From positions 124,001-188,000 of the forward strand of contig CAWIQF010000006.1 of NCBI GenBank assembly GCA_963838205.1: a stretch of DNA of 64,000 nucleotides. The letters run 5' to 3'. The notes under the pieces were generated by a model. The model searched no databases, was not told where the DNA came from, and worked only from the letters and a program-made list of their open reading frames with translations. Below are positions 20,715-29,178 of this stretch, in pieces. The stretch's first letter is position 1. Every line of letters starts with the position of its first letter. The position numbers and the translations under genes were made by a program. Source of the DNA: CAIVVT01 sp963838205 (lineage in GTDB: Bacteria; Acidobacteriota; Terriglobia; Bryobacterales; Bryobacteraceae).

Positions 20715-21599
20715 TCAGCCGATCACGGACTTCAAGTAAGCCCGAAACTCATCGCCCAGATCGGGCCGATCCAGAGCGAATTCAACTGTCGCCTTCAGGA
20801 ACCCCAGCTTGTCGCCCGCGTCGTAGCGCACGCCCTCGAAACGGTACCCGTAAATCGGACGGCTGCGCAGCAGTCTCTTCAGACCGTCGGTCAACTGAAT
20901 CTCCCCGCCCTGGCCGGGTTCGGTTTCCTCGAGCGCACCGAAGATCTCCGGCGACAGGACGTAGCGGCCGACGATGGCCAGGTTCGAAGGGGCTTCCTCC
21001 GGCCGCGGCTTCTCCACCAGATTCCGTATGCGGTACAGACGGGTGTCGGAGCCCTCGATGCTGGCCGGTTCGGCCTCCACCACGCCGTAAGCCCTGATCT
21101 GGTCCTCGGGCACCTCCATCAGCGCCAGCACCGATTCGCCGAAGTACTCATATATCCGCAATAGTTGCGCCAGGCACGGCACTTTCGACTTGATCACGTC
21201 GTCCGACAGCACCACCGCGAACGGCTCCGGGCCTACCAGATCCTTGGCCCGCAGCACCGCGTGCCCCAGACCGAGCGCCTCCTTCTGCCGCACGTAAGCC
21301 ACGTCGATCATCCCGGAGATCGCCCGGACCTCCGCCAGCAGCTCCAGCTTGTTGCGCCTCTCCAAGAGTTGTTCGAGCTCGAAGCTGACGTCGAAGTGGT
21401 CCTCGATTGCCGTCTTTCCGCGCCCCGTCACGATGACGACCTGGCTCAGCCCAGACTGGCTCGCTTCCTCAATGCCATACTGAATCAGCGGTTTATCCAC
21501 CAGCGGCAGCATTTCCTTCGGCATCGCCTTGGTCGCCGGGAGGAATCGCGTGCCCAGGCCCGCCGCCGGAAAGACCGCTTTGCGCACCTTCGGAATCAT
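20715..21599 (-). CDS. galU: UTP-glucose-1-phosphate uridylyltransferase
   Basis: Makes UDP-glucose for cell-envelope polysaccharides and glycosyl transfer. The 294-residue protein has the nucleotidyltransferase signature GLGTRFLPATKAMPKEMLP near residue 14, VDKPLIQYGIEEA near 33 and VLSDDVI with the metal-binding Asp near 130. Length fits GalU (about 290-300). In-frame ATGs at 21617 and 21650 would add 6 or 17 residues; I chose 21599, which directly precedes the conserved PKVRKAVFPAAG. It converges on guaA with only 10 bp between stops. Confidence 0.92.
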   Translation of the reverse strand: MIPKVRKAVFPAAGLGTRFLPATKAMPKEMLPLVDKPLIQYGIEEASQSGLSQVVIVTGRGKTAIEDHFDVSFELEQLLERRNKLELLAEVRAISGMIDVAYVRQKEALGLGHAVLRAKDLVGPEPFAVVLSDDVIKSKVPCLAQLLRIYEYFGESVLALMEVPEDQIRAYGVVEAEPASIEGSDTRLYRIRNLVEKPRPEEAPSNLAIVGRYVLSPEIFGALEETEPGQGGEIQLTDGLKRLLRSRPIYGYRFEGVRYDAGDKLGFLKATVEFALDRPDLGDEFRAYLKSVIG

Positions 21600-21702
21600 A
21601 TTCTCGATTGTAGCCATCCATTCATAGGACAGGCGTGGGAAACCGTTCAATGTCTTTCAAGGCGCATTCGGGCGCGGAATCACTCCGTTCTCGGTAGCGC
21701 GA

Positions 21703-21731
21703 TTGTCCGCTTCTGGCGCGCGTGCTATTCT
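21703..21731 (+). promoter_or_regulatory. Promoter of the ferredoxin gene
   Basis: TTGTCC (21703-21708), a 17-bp spacer and TATTCT (21726-21731). The predicted start near 21738 leaves a leader of about 42 nt ending in a GGGAGG ribosome site 6 bases before the ATG. Confidence 0.6.
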
Positions 21732-21779
21732 TGCGGATGCTCATTCTGGTAAGGCTCTGATTCGGCAGGGAGGATCTCC

Positions 21780-22040
21780 ATGGCTTACGTGATTGCGGAA
21801 CCGTGCATAGGAACCAAGGACACGGCGTGTGTCGACGCCTGCCCCGTGGATTGCATCCATCCCAAGAAGGATGAGCCCAACTACGCCACCGCCGAACTGC
21901 TCTACATCGACCCGGTAGAGTGCATCGATTGCGGCGCCTGCGTACCGGTTTGTCCGGTCTCGGCCATCTTCGCGCTAGAAGACCTGCCCGAAAAGTGGTC
22001 CAGCTTCACCCAGATCAACGCCGATTACTACAAGAAATAG
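21780..22040 (+). CDS. 7Fe ferredoxin (3Fe-4S/4Fe-4S type)
   Basis: An 86-residue soluble electron carrier. The first motif is Cys9-x7-Cys17-x3-Cys21-x3-Cys25 (CIGTKDTACVDACPVDC) and the second is CIDCGACVPVCP (about 55-66), the pattern of Azotobacter ferredoxin I and thermophilic 7Fe ferredoxins. The position that is a free Cys in Azotobacter FdI is Thr here. It has GGGAGG at the correct distance. It stands alone with its own promoter; it is too short and has the wrong Cys spacing to be NuoI. The redox partner is unknown. Confidence 0.9.
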   Translation: MAYVIAEPCIGTKDTACVDACPVDCIHPKKDEPNYATAELLYIDPVECIDCGACVPVCPVSAIFALEDLPEKWSSFTQINADYYKK

Positions 22041-22092
22041 GCGCCATTTCATCGCCTTTGGAATCCGCGCCTTGATCTGATTAAAATTCCTC

Positions 22093-22121
22093 TTGCATTT
22101 CTTCGCTTTTTATTCTACTAT
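22093..22121 (+). promoter_or_regulatory. Promoter of the DUF72 gene
   Basis: TTGCAT (22093-22098), a 17-bp spacer and TACTAT (22116-22121) lie in an unusually AT-rich stretch. The start point would be near 22128, about 23 nt before the ATG at 22151. Confidence 0.55.
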
Positions 22122-22150
22122 TGGGGAGAATAAACATCGAAGAGACTACT

Positions 22151-23068
22151 ATGATCAACGCAGACCGCATCCACATCGGGCCGTCCGGTTGGCACCAGGC
22201 GGATTGGGTTGAGGCCGTCTCCGCCGGCGCCTCGCCCCGCGAGCACCGGATCGACCGCCTCCTGCCATTCGTCGATCTGTTGGAAATCGGGCACACCGCT
22301 GAAACTCCGCTCAAGCCTGAGATTGCCCGGCTGTGGCTGCGCAAGGCGTCGGCCAATCCGAGGCTGCGCTGGACCGCCGTGCTGGGCCACCGCTTCACCC
22401 GGGACCGCGATCTCTCTCCCGGCGCGGTCGCGGCCTGGAAGGCCGGATTCATGCCCCTGCAGCGCGATGGGCGGCTGGCCGCGCTGGTCCTCGAATTCCC
22501 CTGGGCATTCCGGTTTACTCACGAAAATCGCGAGTTCCTGGTCGAGTTGCGGCGCACTTTCCACGAGTTCCGGCTGGCGGCGGAGTTTCTGCATGAAAGC
22601 TGGCTGACCGAGGAAGCGCTCGCCGTCCTGGCCAAATACCGCATCTCCTTTGTGAACGTCGATCAACCCGCTTACTTCCGCGGCATGCCGCCAGCGTCGG
22701 TGCTGACGACAAGCCTGGGTGTGGTCCGTTTGCACGGCCGTCGGACGCCCGAAGCGTTCCGCGAATTCGACCAGCGAGCGACCGCCGCGCCCTACCTCTA
22801 CCCGCTCGAGGAACTGGAGGAGTGGCAGCCGCGACTGGCGCGGTTGGCCGCGGCCGCACAGCAGTGCCTGGTGGTCTTCACCAACGCGCACGCCGGCCGA
22901 AGCCTGGTCAACTCCCTGCAAATGGGCGAAATCCTCGGCCGCACTCCGCTGCTGGCCCCGACCCCGCTGATCCGCCGCTATCCGGCGGAACTGGCCGCGT
23001 TTCGCGCTCCGCGCCCGATCCAGATGGACCTCCTGCCCACGGCCGCCGAAAGCCAGCGGGCGGCATAG
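22151..23068 (+). CDS. DUF72 (YecE-like) family protein
   Basis: A 305-residue TIM-barrel protein of the DUF72 family, which is widespread and of unknown function. Features are the N-terminal IHIGPSGWHQADW (about 6-18), an ALVLEFPWAFRF strand near 117, an AEFLHESWL strand near 153, and the late LVVFTNAHAGRSLVNSLQM near 248, corresponding to the conserved FNN-H-A region. GAAGAG precedes the ATG at 22151; an in-frame TTG at 22121 overlaps the -10 box and is unlikely. It stands alone. Confidence 0.8.
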   Translation: MINADRIHIGPSGWHQADWVEAVSAGASPREHRIDRLLPFVDLLEIGHTAETPLKPEIARLWLRKASANPRLRWTAVLGHRFTRDRDLSPGAVAAWKAGFMPLQRDGRLAALVLEFPWAFRFTHENREFLVELRRTFHEFRLAAEFLHESWLTEEALAVLAKYRISFVNVDQPAYFRGMPPASVLTTSLGVVRLHGRRTPEAFREFDQRATAAPYLYPLEELEEWQPRLARLAAAAQQCLVVFTNAHAGRSLVNSLQMGEILGRTPLLAPTPLIRRYPAELAAFRAPRPIQMDLLPTAAESQRAA

Positions 23069-23126
23069 ATCGAGTGCCCCGCGGCCCGTCGCGCCGTCAT
23101 AGACTGGAATGCGGGGACTTCAGCGC

Positions 23127-24599
23127 ATGTTCAAACGATTATCGGTCTTCGTATTGCTCCTGGCTGCGGCGCTTTCCGCGCAGACGTATCAGCCCACGTG
23201 GGATTCCATCGACAAACGGCCCACGCCGGCCTGGTTCACCGATGCCAAATTCGGCATCTTCATCCACTGGGGCGTCTACTCGGTGCCGGCCTACGCTCCG
23301 GTTCTGCCCGGCAAGCTGGCCTACGCCGAATGGTACTGGCACGCCATCACGGAAGGCCGCAAGCCGGGCGCCGGTCCTGTCGACGCGGGTTCCTGGGATT
23401 ATCACAAACGCATATTCGGCGTCGATTACGACTACCAGAGCTTCGCGCCGCAGTTTCGCGCCGAACTCTACGATCCAGAGCACTGGGCGGACGTGTTCGA
23501 GCGTGCCGGTGCGAAATATGTCGCCATCACCTCGAAGCACCACGAGGGCTTTGCGATGTGGCCCAGCCGCGAGGCATCGAAGACCTGGGGACGCCCCTGG
23601 AACTCCGTCGAGATCGGGCCGCATCGCGACCTGCTGGGAGATCTGACCACCGCCGTTCGCGCCAAGGGGCTGAAGGCCGGCATCTACTATTCGCTTTACG
23701 AGTGGTACAACCCGCTGTGGCTCTACGACAAGCCGCGCTACGTCGCCGAGCACATGACGCCGCAGTTCAAGGACGTGGTGACGCGCTATAAGCCTTCGAT
23801 CGTCTTCAGCGACGGAGAATGGGAACTGCCTTCCGCGGACTGGCACAGCGCGGAACTCCTGGCGTGGCTGTTCAACGAGTCCCCGGTGAAGGATGAAGTG
23901 GTCGTGAACGACCGCTGGGGCAAGGACACGCGCCACAAGCACGGCGGCTACTGGACCACCGAATACACTCCCGGCATGAGCGGTATGGAGCATCCCTGGG
24001 AGGAGAGCCGCGGCATGGGCTTCTCCTATGGCTACAATCGCGCCGAGCGTCTGGAGAATTATCACACCGGCCGGGAACTGGTCATCCTGTTGACCGACAT
24101 TGTGAGCCGCGGCGGCAACCTGCTACTCGACATCGGCCCCGCGGCCGACGGCACGATTCCGGTGATCATGGAACAACGTCTGCTCGAGATCGGCGCCTGG
24201 CTCAAAGTCAACGGCGAGGCGATTTACGGCACGAAGCCGTGGCAAGCGACGCGCCAGTGGAGCGCCGGCGAAGTGCCCAAAATCGACTACAACCAGGAAT
24301 TCAACGCCGCCGAATACGACGTGACCAAACTCACCGTTGAGCCCGCGCCCGGCAAAGCCGCCATCGAGGCGTTTTTCACGGCCAAAGCTAACGTCGTCTA
24401 CGCCATCCTGCCGCGCTGGCCCGGCCGCCATTTCACCGTCAAAGAGCTCGCTGGCGCGCGATTGAAGTCCGTCGCGTTGCTGGGCTCGACCGCACCATTG
24501 CACTTCAAAACGCAAGCCGGCGCGGTCACCATCGATCTGCCTGAGTTGCCCGAACAACTGCTGGGCCAGCCCGCCTGGGTGCTGAAACTGAGCCGTTGA
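23127..24599 (+). CDS. Alpha-L-fucosidase, GH29 family
   Basis: A secreted retaining fucosidase that removes terminal L-fucose from glycans. The 490-residue protein has a signal peptide (1-20, ending LSAQT), then the catalytic barrel: AKFGIFIHWGVYSVPAY near 35, SKHHEGFAMWPS near 140 and the nucleophile Asp in IVFSDGEWE near 232. A C-terminal beta-sandwich covers about 370-490. The ATG at 23127 starts right at the signal peptide; an in-frame ATG at 23109 would add six residues. Confidence 0.88.
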   Translation: MFKRLSVFVLLLAAALSAQTYQPTWDSIDKRPTPAWFTDAKFGIFIHWGVYSVPAYAPVLPGKLAYAEWYWHAITEGRKPGAGPVDAGSWDYHKRIFGVDYDYQSFAPQFRAELYDPEHWADVFERAGAKYVAITSKHHEGFAMWPSREASKTWGRPWNSVEIGPHRDLLGDLTTAVRAKGLKAGIYYSLYEWYNPLWLYDKPRYVAEHMTPQFKDVVTRYKPSIVFSDGEWELPSADWHSAELLAWLFNESPVKDEVVVNDRWGKDTRHKHGGYWTTEYTPGMSGMEHPWEESRGMGFSYGYNRAERLENYHTGRELVILLTDIVSRGGNLLLDIGPAADGTIPVIMEQRLLEIGAWLKVNGEAIYGTKPWQATRQWSAGEVPKIDYNQEFNAAEYDVTKLTVEPAPGKAAIEAFFTAKANVVYAILPRWPGRHFTVKELAGARLKSVALLGSTAPLHFKTQAGAVTIDLPELPEQLLGQPAWVLKLSR

Positions 24600-24981
24600 G
24601 CCCGCTCCGGTCTCTAGCCGGGGACACCGAGGCGCACTTACCTCCGAGCACGACCACTAACCCCTCTGCCGAGGGAGACACCAAGGCGGCCGCCGAGGAC
24701 GCCGCAGGTGTGTGTCCCCAGCCTACCTGTGACAAATGCGGGGCAGCCCCACAGCCGTGCGAGGAACCCTTTGTGCGGCAAGGCCTTGCCGCGATGCTGC
24801 CGGTGCTGCGCGGGGTGCATGGCCGGCGCTGACTGGGCGCGCGCGCCGTGCTCTCCAGCGCAGCCGCGAAGCGCGCCGCCTGCGGCTGCCGCCGCCGGCC
24901 GTCAGAAATCGCGCGCCCATCTGCGCGGGAATACGCAAGAGATCCACGCGCCGTCCGATGAGAATCCTGTAGGCGCTTCTT
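24600..24981. other. 382-bp gap with an inverted repeat at its left end
   Basis: No gene is supported. An imperfect inverted repeat has arms at 24615-24627 (TAGCCGGGGACAC) and 24712-24725 (GTGTCCCCAGCCTA), enclosing 84 bp that contain smaller GAGG-rich repeats. The rest (24730-24981) is very GC-rich and shows nothing I recognise. Confidence 0.45.
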
Positions 24982-25824
24982 ATGACTGAAACTCTCGCCC
25001 GCCCCCAAGCACCCTGGGCCCTCCGCCTGGTGCCGCCGTTCCCGGCCATTGCCCATCGCATCCTGTCCGTGGTCAGCCAGGAGGATGTCAGCGCTCAGCA
25101 GGTGGGCGAGCTGATCCGGCTCGACCCATCCTTCTCCGCGGAGTTGCTGCGCTTCGCCAACTCCGCTATGTTCGGCCGCCGCTGCGAGGTCACCAACCTG
25201 TTCCAGGCCATTCTGCTGCTCGGCCTGGACCGCGTCCGGGCCATGGCTATGTTCGTCGCCATGAACAAGATGGTGCGCTCGTCCGTGCGCATCGCCGGCT
25301 TGCGCAAAGTGTGGCGGCACAGCCTCGTCACGGCGCTGATCGCGGAAGAGGCGGCCCGCGTCAACGGCTTCGATCGCGAGTCCGCCTATACCACCGGACT
25401 GCTCCACAATCTCGGCACGCTGGGCCTGATGTCGGCCTATCCGGACGCTTATTCCGGGATGCTCGAAGTCTCCAACGAATTCGGCTACGACTTGCTCAAA
25501 ACGGAGCGCGACCTTTTCGAAATCGACCACTGCGCCGCCGGCGCTTACCTCGCCCAGGACTGGAATTTCCCGGACGAACTCGCCGCCGCCCTAGCCACCC
25601 ACCACGACGATCCCGTCGCCGGCGAGTGCAGCCTCTACAATCTCATCAAGGTCAGTTGGCGTCTTGCCGACACCCTCGGCTACGCCGCCTTCTCCCGGGA
25701 CCGGGCATGGACATTCGATGAACTCATCGCCTTCCTGCCCAACGCCCGCTCTTCCTGGCTGGGCCGATCCCCTGAATCGGCCAAAGAGGAAATCGAAATG
25801 CGTCTGACTGCCGCGGGCGTGTAG
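24982..25824 (+). CDS. HDOD domain protein
   Basis: A 280-residue cytoplasmic HDOD protein; the family acts in signalling, often near chemotaxis or c-di-GMP circuits, and has no proven enzymatic activity. Residues about 15-215 form the domain: LVPPFPAIAHRIL, the LIRLDPSFSAELLRFANSA helix pair, ILLLGLDRVRAMAMF, and the degenerate HD position GLLHNLG (HN instead of HD) near 137. No output domain is attached. The neighbours give no clue to a pathway. Confidence 0.82.
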   Translation: MTETLARPQAPWALRLVPPFPAIAHRILSVVSQEDVSAQQVGELIRLDPSFSAELLRFANSAMFGRRCEVTNLFQAILLLGLDRVRAMAMFVAMNKMVRSSVRIAGLRKVWRHSLVTALIAEEAARVNGFDRESAYTTGLLHNLGTLGLMSAYPDAYSGMLEVSNEFGYDLLKTERDLFEIDHCAAGAYLAQDWNFPDELAAALATHHDDPVAGECSLYNLIKVSWRLADTLGYAAFSRDRAWTFDELIAFLPNARSSWLGRSPESAKEEIEMRLTAAGV

Positions 25825-26005
25825 CTGCCTGGATATACACTCAGGCCGCCCGTCTGGCGCCATGGGCCAGGACGGCTGCATCCCTGATTCGGAATTCTGC
25901 GGCTCATCGGCGTAGCTGCCGCCAGGCAGCGGAATTGAGGGCGATGCGCTCCGGCCGCCTCTGCTCACCGGCGTGGCGGCAATCCTCACCCCGCCTGCTG
26001 GCCCG

Positions 26006-26845
26006 TCACACCGTGCAGATCTGGACTGCCTGCTTCAGGCTCTCGAACCAATCGCGCGTCGGCAGGAACTCGTGCGCGAAATACCCCTGGTAGCCCGTGT
26101 CGGCGATCGCCTTGGCTACGGCGTGGTAGTTCAGCTCCTGCGTATCGTCGATCTCCTTGCGCCCCGGAATGCCGCCCGTGTGGAAGTGCCCGATGTACTG
26201 GTGGTTGTCGCGGATCGTGCGGATCACGTCTCCCTCCATGATCTGCATGTGATAGATGTCATACAGCAGCTTGATCTGCGGCGAATCCACCCGCTTGATC
26301 ACTTCCGCGCCCCACTTGGTGTGGTCGCACATGTAGTCCTTGTGGTCCACCTTGGAGTTCAGCAGCTCGAGCACCGTCAGCAGCCCCGCGTCCTCGGCGT
26401 ATTTCTTGATCCGGTTCAGCCCGATTACCGTGTTGTCCAGACCCTCCTCGTCGCTCATGCCCTTGCGGTTGCCCGAGAACACGATCGTCGAACTGGCCTT
26501 GGCCGCCACGGCCCGGTCCACCACCTCGCGGAAGCGCTTCTCGATTCCGTCGTGGTTCTCTTTGCGGTTGAGTCCGTCCGGGATCGAGCATGGACCGGGC
26601 ACAACCGTTAGTTTCAGCCCATAATGTTGCGCCACCGGCCAGTCTTTCGGCTCTAGCAGGTCCATCGCCTGCAGCCCGAGCTTGACCGCGGCCTGGCACA
26701 ATTCGTCCAGCGGAACTTTGGCGTAACACCAGCGGCACAGCGACTGTTTCAGCCGCCCCGCCGGCACGACTGCCGGTTCGGCCAGACCCGTCCGCGCGGC
26801 CACTGCCGCCACTGGCGCCATAGAAACAAAAGTGCGACGATTCAT
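26006..26845 (-). CDS. Hydroxypyruvate isomerase-like sugar isomerase, exported
   Basis: A 279-residue AP-endonuclease-2-fold (TIM barrel) protein. Metal/acid residues typical of the Hyi family are visible: Glu in TVLELLNSK near 152, Asp/His in LLYDIYHMQIMEGD near 187, the GHFHTGGIPGRKEID loop near 215 and Glu in FAHEFLPTRDW near 258. The N-terminus MNRRTFVSM followed by a hydrophobic stretch looks like a Tat signal, common in acidobacterial relatives. The ATG at 26845 begins that signal. Substrate unknown. Confidence 0.78.
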   Translation of the reverse strand: MNRRTFVSMAPVAAVAARTGLAEPAVVPAGRLKQSLCRWCYAKVPLDELCQAAVKLGLQAMDLLEPKDWPVAQHYGLKLTVVPGPCSIPDGLNRKENHDGIEKRFREVVDRAVAAKASSTIVFSGNRKGMSDEEGLDNTVIGLNRIKKYAEDAGLLTVLELLNSKVDHKDYMCDHTKWGAEVIKRVDSPQIKLLYDIYHMQIMEGDVIRTIRDNHQYIGHFHTGGIPGRKEIDDTQELNYHAVAKAIADTGYQGYFAHEFLPTRDWFESLKQAVQICTV

Positions 26846-26925
26846 GCTGTATAGCCTACCAGAGGAGGGCACTTGGTACGCGTTGATTCACGCCGCACCG
26901 CCGTGACGGCCACGACGACCGGAGC

Positions 26926-28200
26926 GTGCATCGTTTGAAAGTCCTCTACCTGGCCGCCCACGGCGGTTTCGCCGGCCAGAACGTCCCCTTGGGCGGCGGC
27001 GCCGCCATCGCCGACGCGTTGACCGCGGAATGGAGCCGCACTCAACCCTTCGATCTCGAGTTGGTCACCCCTGCCATCCTCGGCGCGGCCGCGCCCTCAG
27101 CCCGTCAGCTCGTCTCGTTTCGCGAAACCGAGTACGCCGCCTTCTGCGACTCCTTTCGCCAAGCCGCCACGCGCGAGGCTCTGCGGCACGACCCCGCTTC
27201 GACCGCCATCCTGGTCAACGATATCTCCGAAGGCCCCGATTTCGAGCGCCTGGCCCGCTCGGGCTTCCGCATCGTCACCGTCTACCACGTCGATGTCGTC
27301 GCCTACATCGCCTCTATCTATCTGCGCGGCTGGCTGCGCCCCGAAACGCTCACGCGCTTCTGGGAGCGTCTCCGCGGCGGCCCCATCGGGACTCTCGCAC
27401 CCTCCATTCTGCGGCTCATCTTCGAGCAGCAGCGCGCCAGCCTGCTGTGGTCCGAACGCGTCGTCGTCCCTTCGGCCGACATGAAGTCGATCCTCCTCCG
27501 CTGCTATCCGGCCACTCCGCCCGAGCGTATCGAAGTCCTGCCTTGGGGCTGCCCTGCCGGCCCACCAACCAATGCCGAATCGGAGCGCCAGGCCGCGGCT
27601 CTGCGCGCTGGCTACGGCCTCTCGCCCGATGCCCGCGTCCTGCTTTGCCTGAGTCGGATTTCTCCGGAAAAAGGGCAGGATTTCCTGCTTGAGACCCTGC
27701 TCGACTGGGAACGCTCCCGCTCCTTCCCGCGCCACCCCGTCTGGCTCTTCATCTGCGGCGAAGCCGCCTTCATGCATGGTCGCCGCTATGAGCGCCGCCT
27801 CCACGCTCTGGCCGCGCGGCTCCAGCGCGTGCGCGTCGTCTTCCCGGGCTACGTCACCGGCGCTCTCAAACAGGCCTTCTTCCGCATCGCTCACGTCTAC
27901 CTTTTCCCCTCGCGCCACGAAAGCTATGGCCTGACTCTGGTGGAGGCGCTGGGGGCCGGCCTGCCCGCGATTTGCCGTGACCACGCCGGCGCGCGCCAGA
28001 TCCTTCAACCCGAATTCGGCATTCGCGTCGAGGGCTCCGGCCGCCGCGCCAGGGCCGACTTTCAACAAGCCCTCGAAGGCTTGCTTGCGGACGAGCCTAA
28101 GCGCGCGCGCATGGCCGCCGCGGCCCGCGAATGGGCCTTGCAACGGTCCTTCGCGGCCAGCGCCGCAACGCTCGCCGCCTGGCTTGCCGGCACCGCCTGA
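26926..28200 (+). CDS. Glycosyltransferase, GT4 family
   Basis: A 424-residue retaining GT-B glycosyltransferase of the inner face of the membrane or cytosol. The N-terminal domain begins KVLYLAAHGGFAGQNVPLGG; the C-terminal Glycos_transf_1 domain includes LLCLSRISPEKGQDFLLETL near 243 and the E-x7-E motif HESYGLTLVEALGAG near 331. Start is GTG at 26926, though a TTG at 26935 is better spaced from the GGAG at 26921. Donor and acceptor cannot be read. It stands alone, between the isomerase-like gene and the convergent deacetylase gene. Confidence 0.85.
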   Translation: MHRLKVLYLAAHGGFAGQNVPLGGGAAIADALTAEWSRTQPFDLELVTPAILGAAAPSARQLVSFRETEYAAFCDSFRQAATREALRHDPASTAILVNDISEGPDFERLARSGFRIVTVYHVDVVAYIASIYLRGWLRPETLTRFWERLRGGPIGTLAPSILRLIFEQQRASLLWSERVVVPSADMKSILLRCYPATPPERIEVLPWGCPAGPPTNAESERQAAALRAGYGLSPDARVLLCLSRISPEKGQDFLLETLLDWERSRSFPRHPVWLFICGEAAFMHGRRYERRLHALAARLQRVRVVFPGYVTGALKQAFFRIAHVYLFPSRHESYGLTLVEALGAGLPAICRDHAGARQILQPEFGIRVEGSGRRARADFQQALEGLLADEPKRARMAAAAREWALQRSFAASAATLAAWLAGTA

Positions 28201-28326
28201 GCGCCACAATGCGCGTCGATTCAGATAGCCGCACTCGCATCTGCCAGCACATTCGGCTGAAACGGGAATCGATTGGAGTATCTCGAGAATCAGCCGGCGT
28301 GCGGACCGCGCACTGCAGGCAACCAG

Positions 28327-29178
28327 TCAGCTTGCGTGTGTGCCGTTCGGGATCGGCATGCCGCCGTAGCCCGTGAGTTGGATGCCGTTGCGGCGCACCG
28401 CTTCGAGAACGGCCGGATCCATGAGCGCCCGCAGTTCCCGTTCCCGGCTAGCCTTCAGACGCGTGGGCGCCGCCGCCAGTTCGGACGTGCAGAAGCCCGG
28501 ATGGACCATGAATTCCGTCGTGCCCGCCGGCAGATGGTCCAGCAAGTGCACCACCGACTGCGCCCCGAAACGCCCAGTGATTTGGAAGCCGGCAAACCAG
28601 TCGGTGGTCACGCACCCCCGCCGCGCCAGCGTGCGGTGAAATCGGCCGCGAACCATCGAGAAAGCGCGGCTCAGCGCGCGCGTGGTCCACGGCGCACGCT
28701 CCGGCGCACCCGTCAGCGGCAGATCGAACGGACGCCGCACCCAGCGCACCCCGTACTCCTCGGCCACCCGCGCCACCGCCTCCAGCACCGGCCCCAGCAG
28801 GTGCGTGTGCTTGTGCGTATCCACATGCGTCGGCCGGATCCCCGCCGCCACGATCTTTTCCATCTGCGCGCGCAGCTCCGCGTAAACGTCGATTCGCCCC
28901 AGCGCCACCGCCGCCGCCAATCGCGCCGCCGTGGCCGGCAACGCGCGCTCCGGCCGCAGCACCGAATAGCCCCCCACCAAAACGAAGTGCACGCCGGCAT
29001 CCAGCTCCGGGTGCTCGCGCGCCAGCCGCACTGCGTCCTCGAACGCCGCGCCGTTGGCCATCAGCGTCGTCGATGTGAGAATGCCATTGACGCGCGCTTC
29101 GACGATCCCTGCATTCACGTCGCGCGTGAAGCCGAAATCGTCGGCGTTCACCGCCAGGTATTTCGCGACGCCGGCCAT
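28327..29178 (-). CDS. YdjC/ChbG/HpnK-type carbohydrate deacetylase
   Basis: A 283-residue metal-dependent deacetylase of the YdjC family; relatives deacetylate chito-oligosaccharides (ChbG) or act in hopanoid biosynthesis (HpnK). The metal-binding Asp-Asp is in VNADDFGFTRDVN (about 10-22), with the His residues of LDAGVHFVLVGG near 61 and THVDTHKHTHLLG near 113. It is the last gene of the mlaEFD cluster: its ATG shares one base with the mlaD stop (TGATG). That coupling favours a lipid-related substrate over sugar catabolism, but this is an inference. Confidence 0.8.
   Translation of the reverse strand: MAGVAKYLAVNADDFGFTRDVNAGIVEARVNGILTSTTLMANGAAFEDAVRLAREHPELDAGVHFVLVGGYSVLRPERALPATAARLAAAVALGRIDVYAELRAQMEKIVAAGIRPTHVDTHKHTHLLGPVLEAVARVAEEYGVRWVRRPFDLPLTGAPERAPWTTRALSRAFSMVRGRFHRTLARRGCVTTDWFAGFQITGRFGAQSVVHLLDHLPAGTTEFMVHPGFCTSELAAAPTRLKASRERELRALMDPAVLEAVRRNGIQLTGYGGMPIPNGTHAS

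Noticed and set aside
21780..22040. Ferredoxin considered as the missing NuoI
   Set aside because: It is 86 residues with 3Fe-4S/4Fe-4S spacing (Cys-x7-Cys-x3-Cys). NuoI has two CxxCxxCxxxCP sets and an N-terminal membrane-associating helix.
25915..25930. Terminator between the HDOD and isomerase-like genes
   Set aside because: Only a 6-bp GCTGCC/GGCAGC stem without a T-run.
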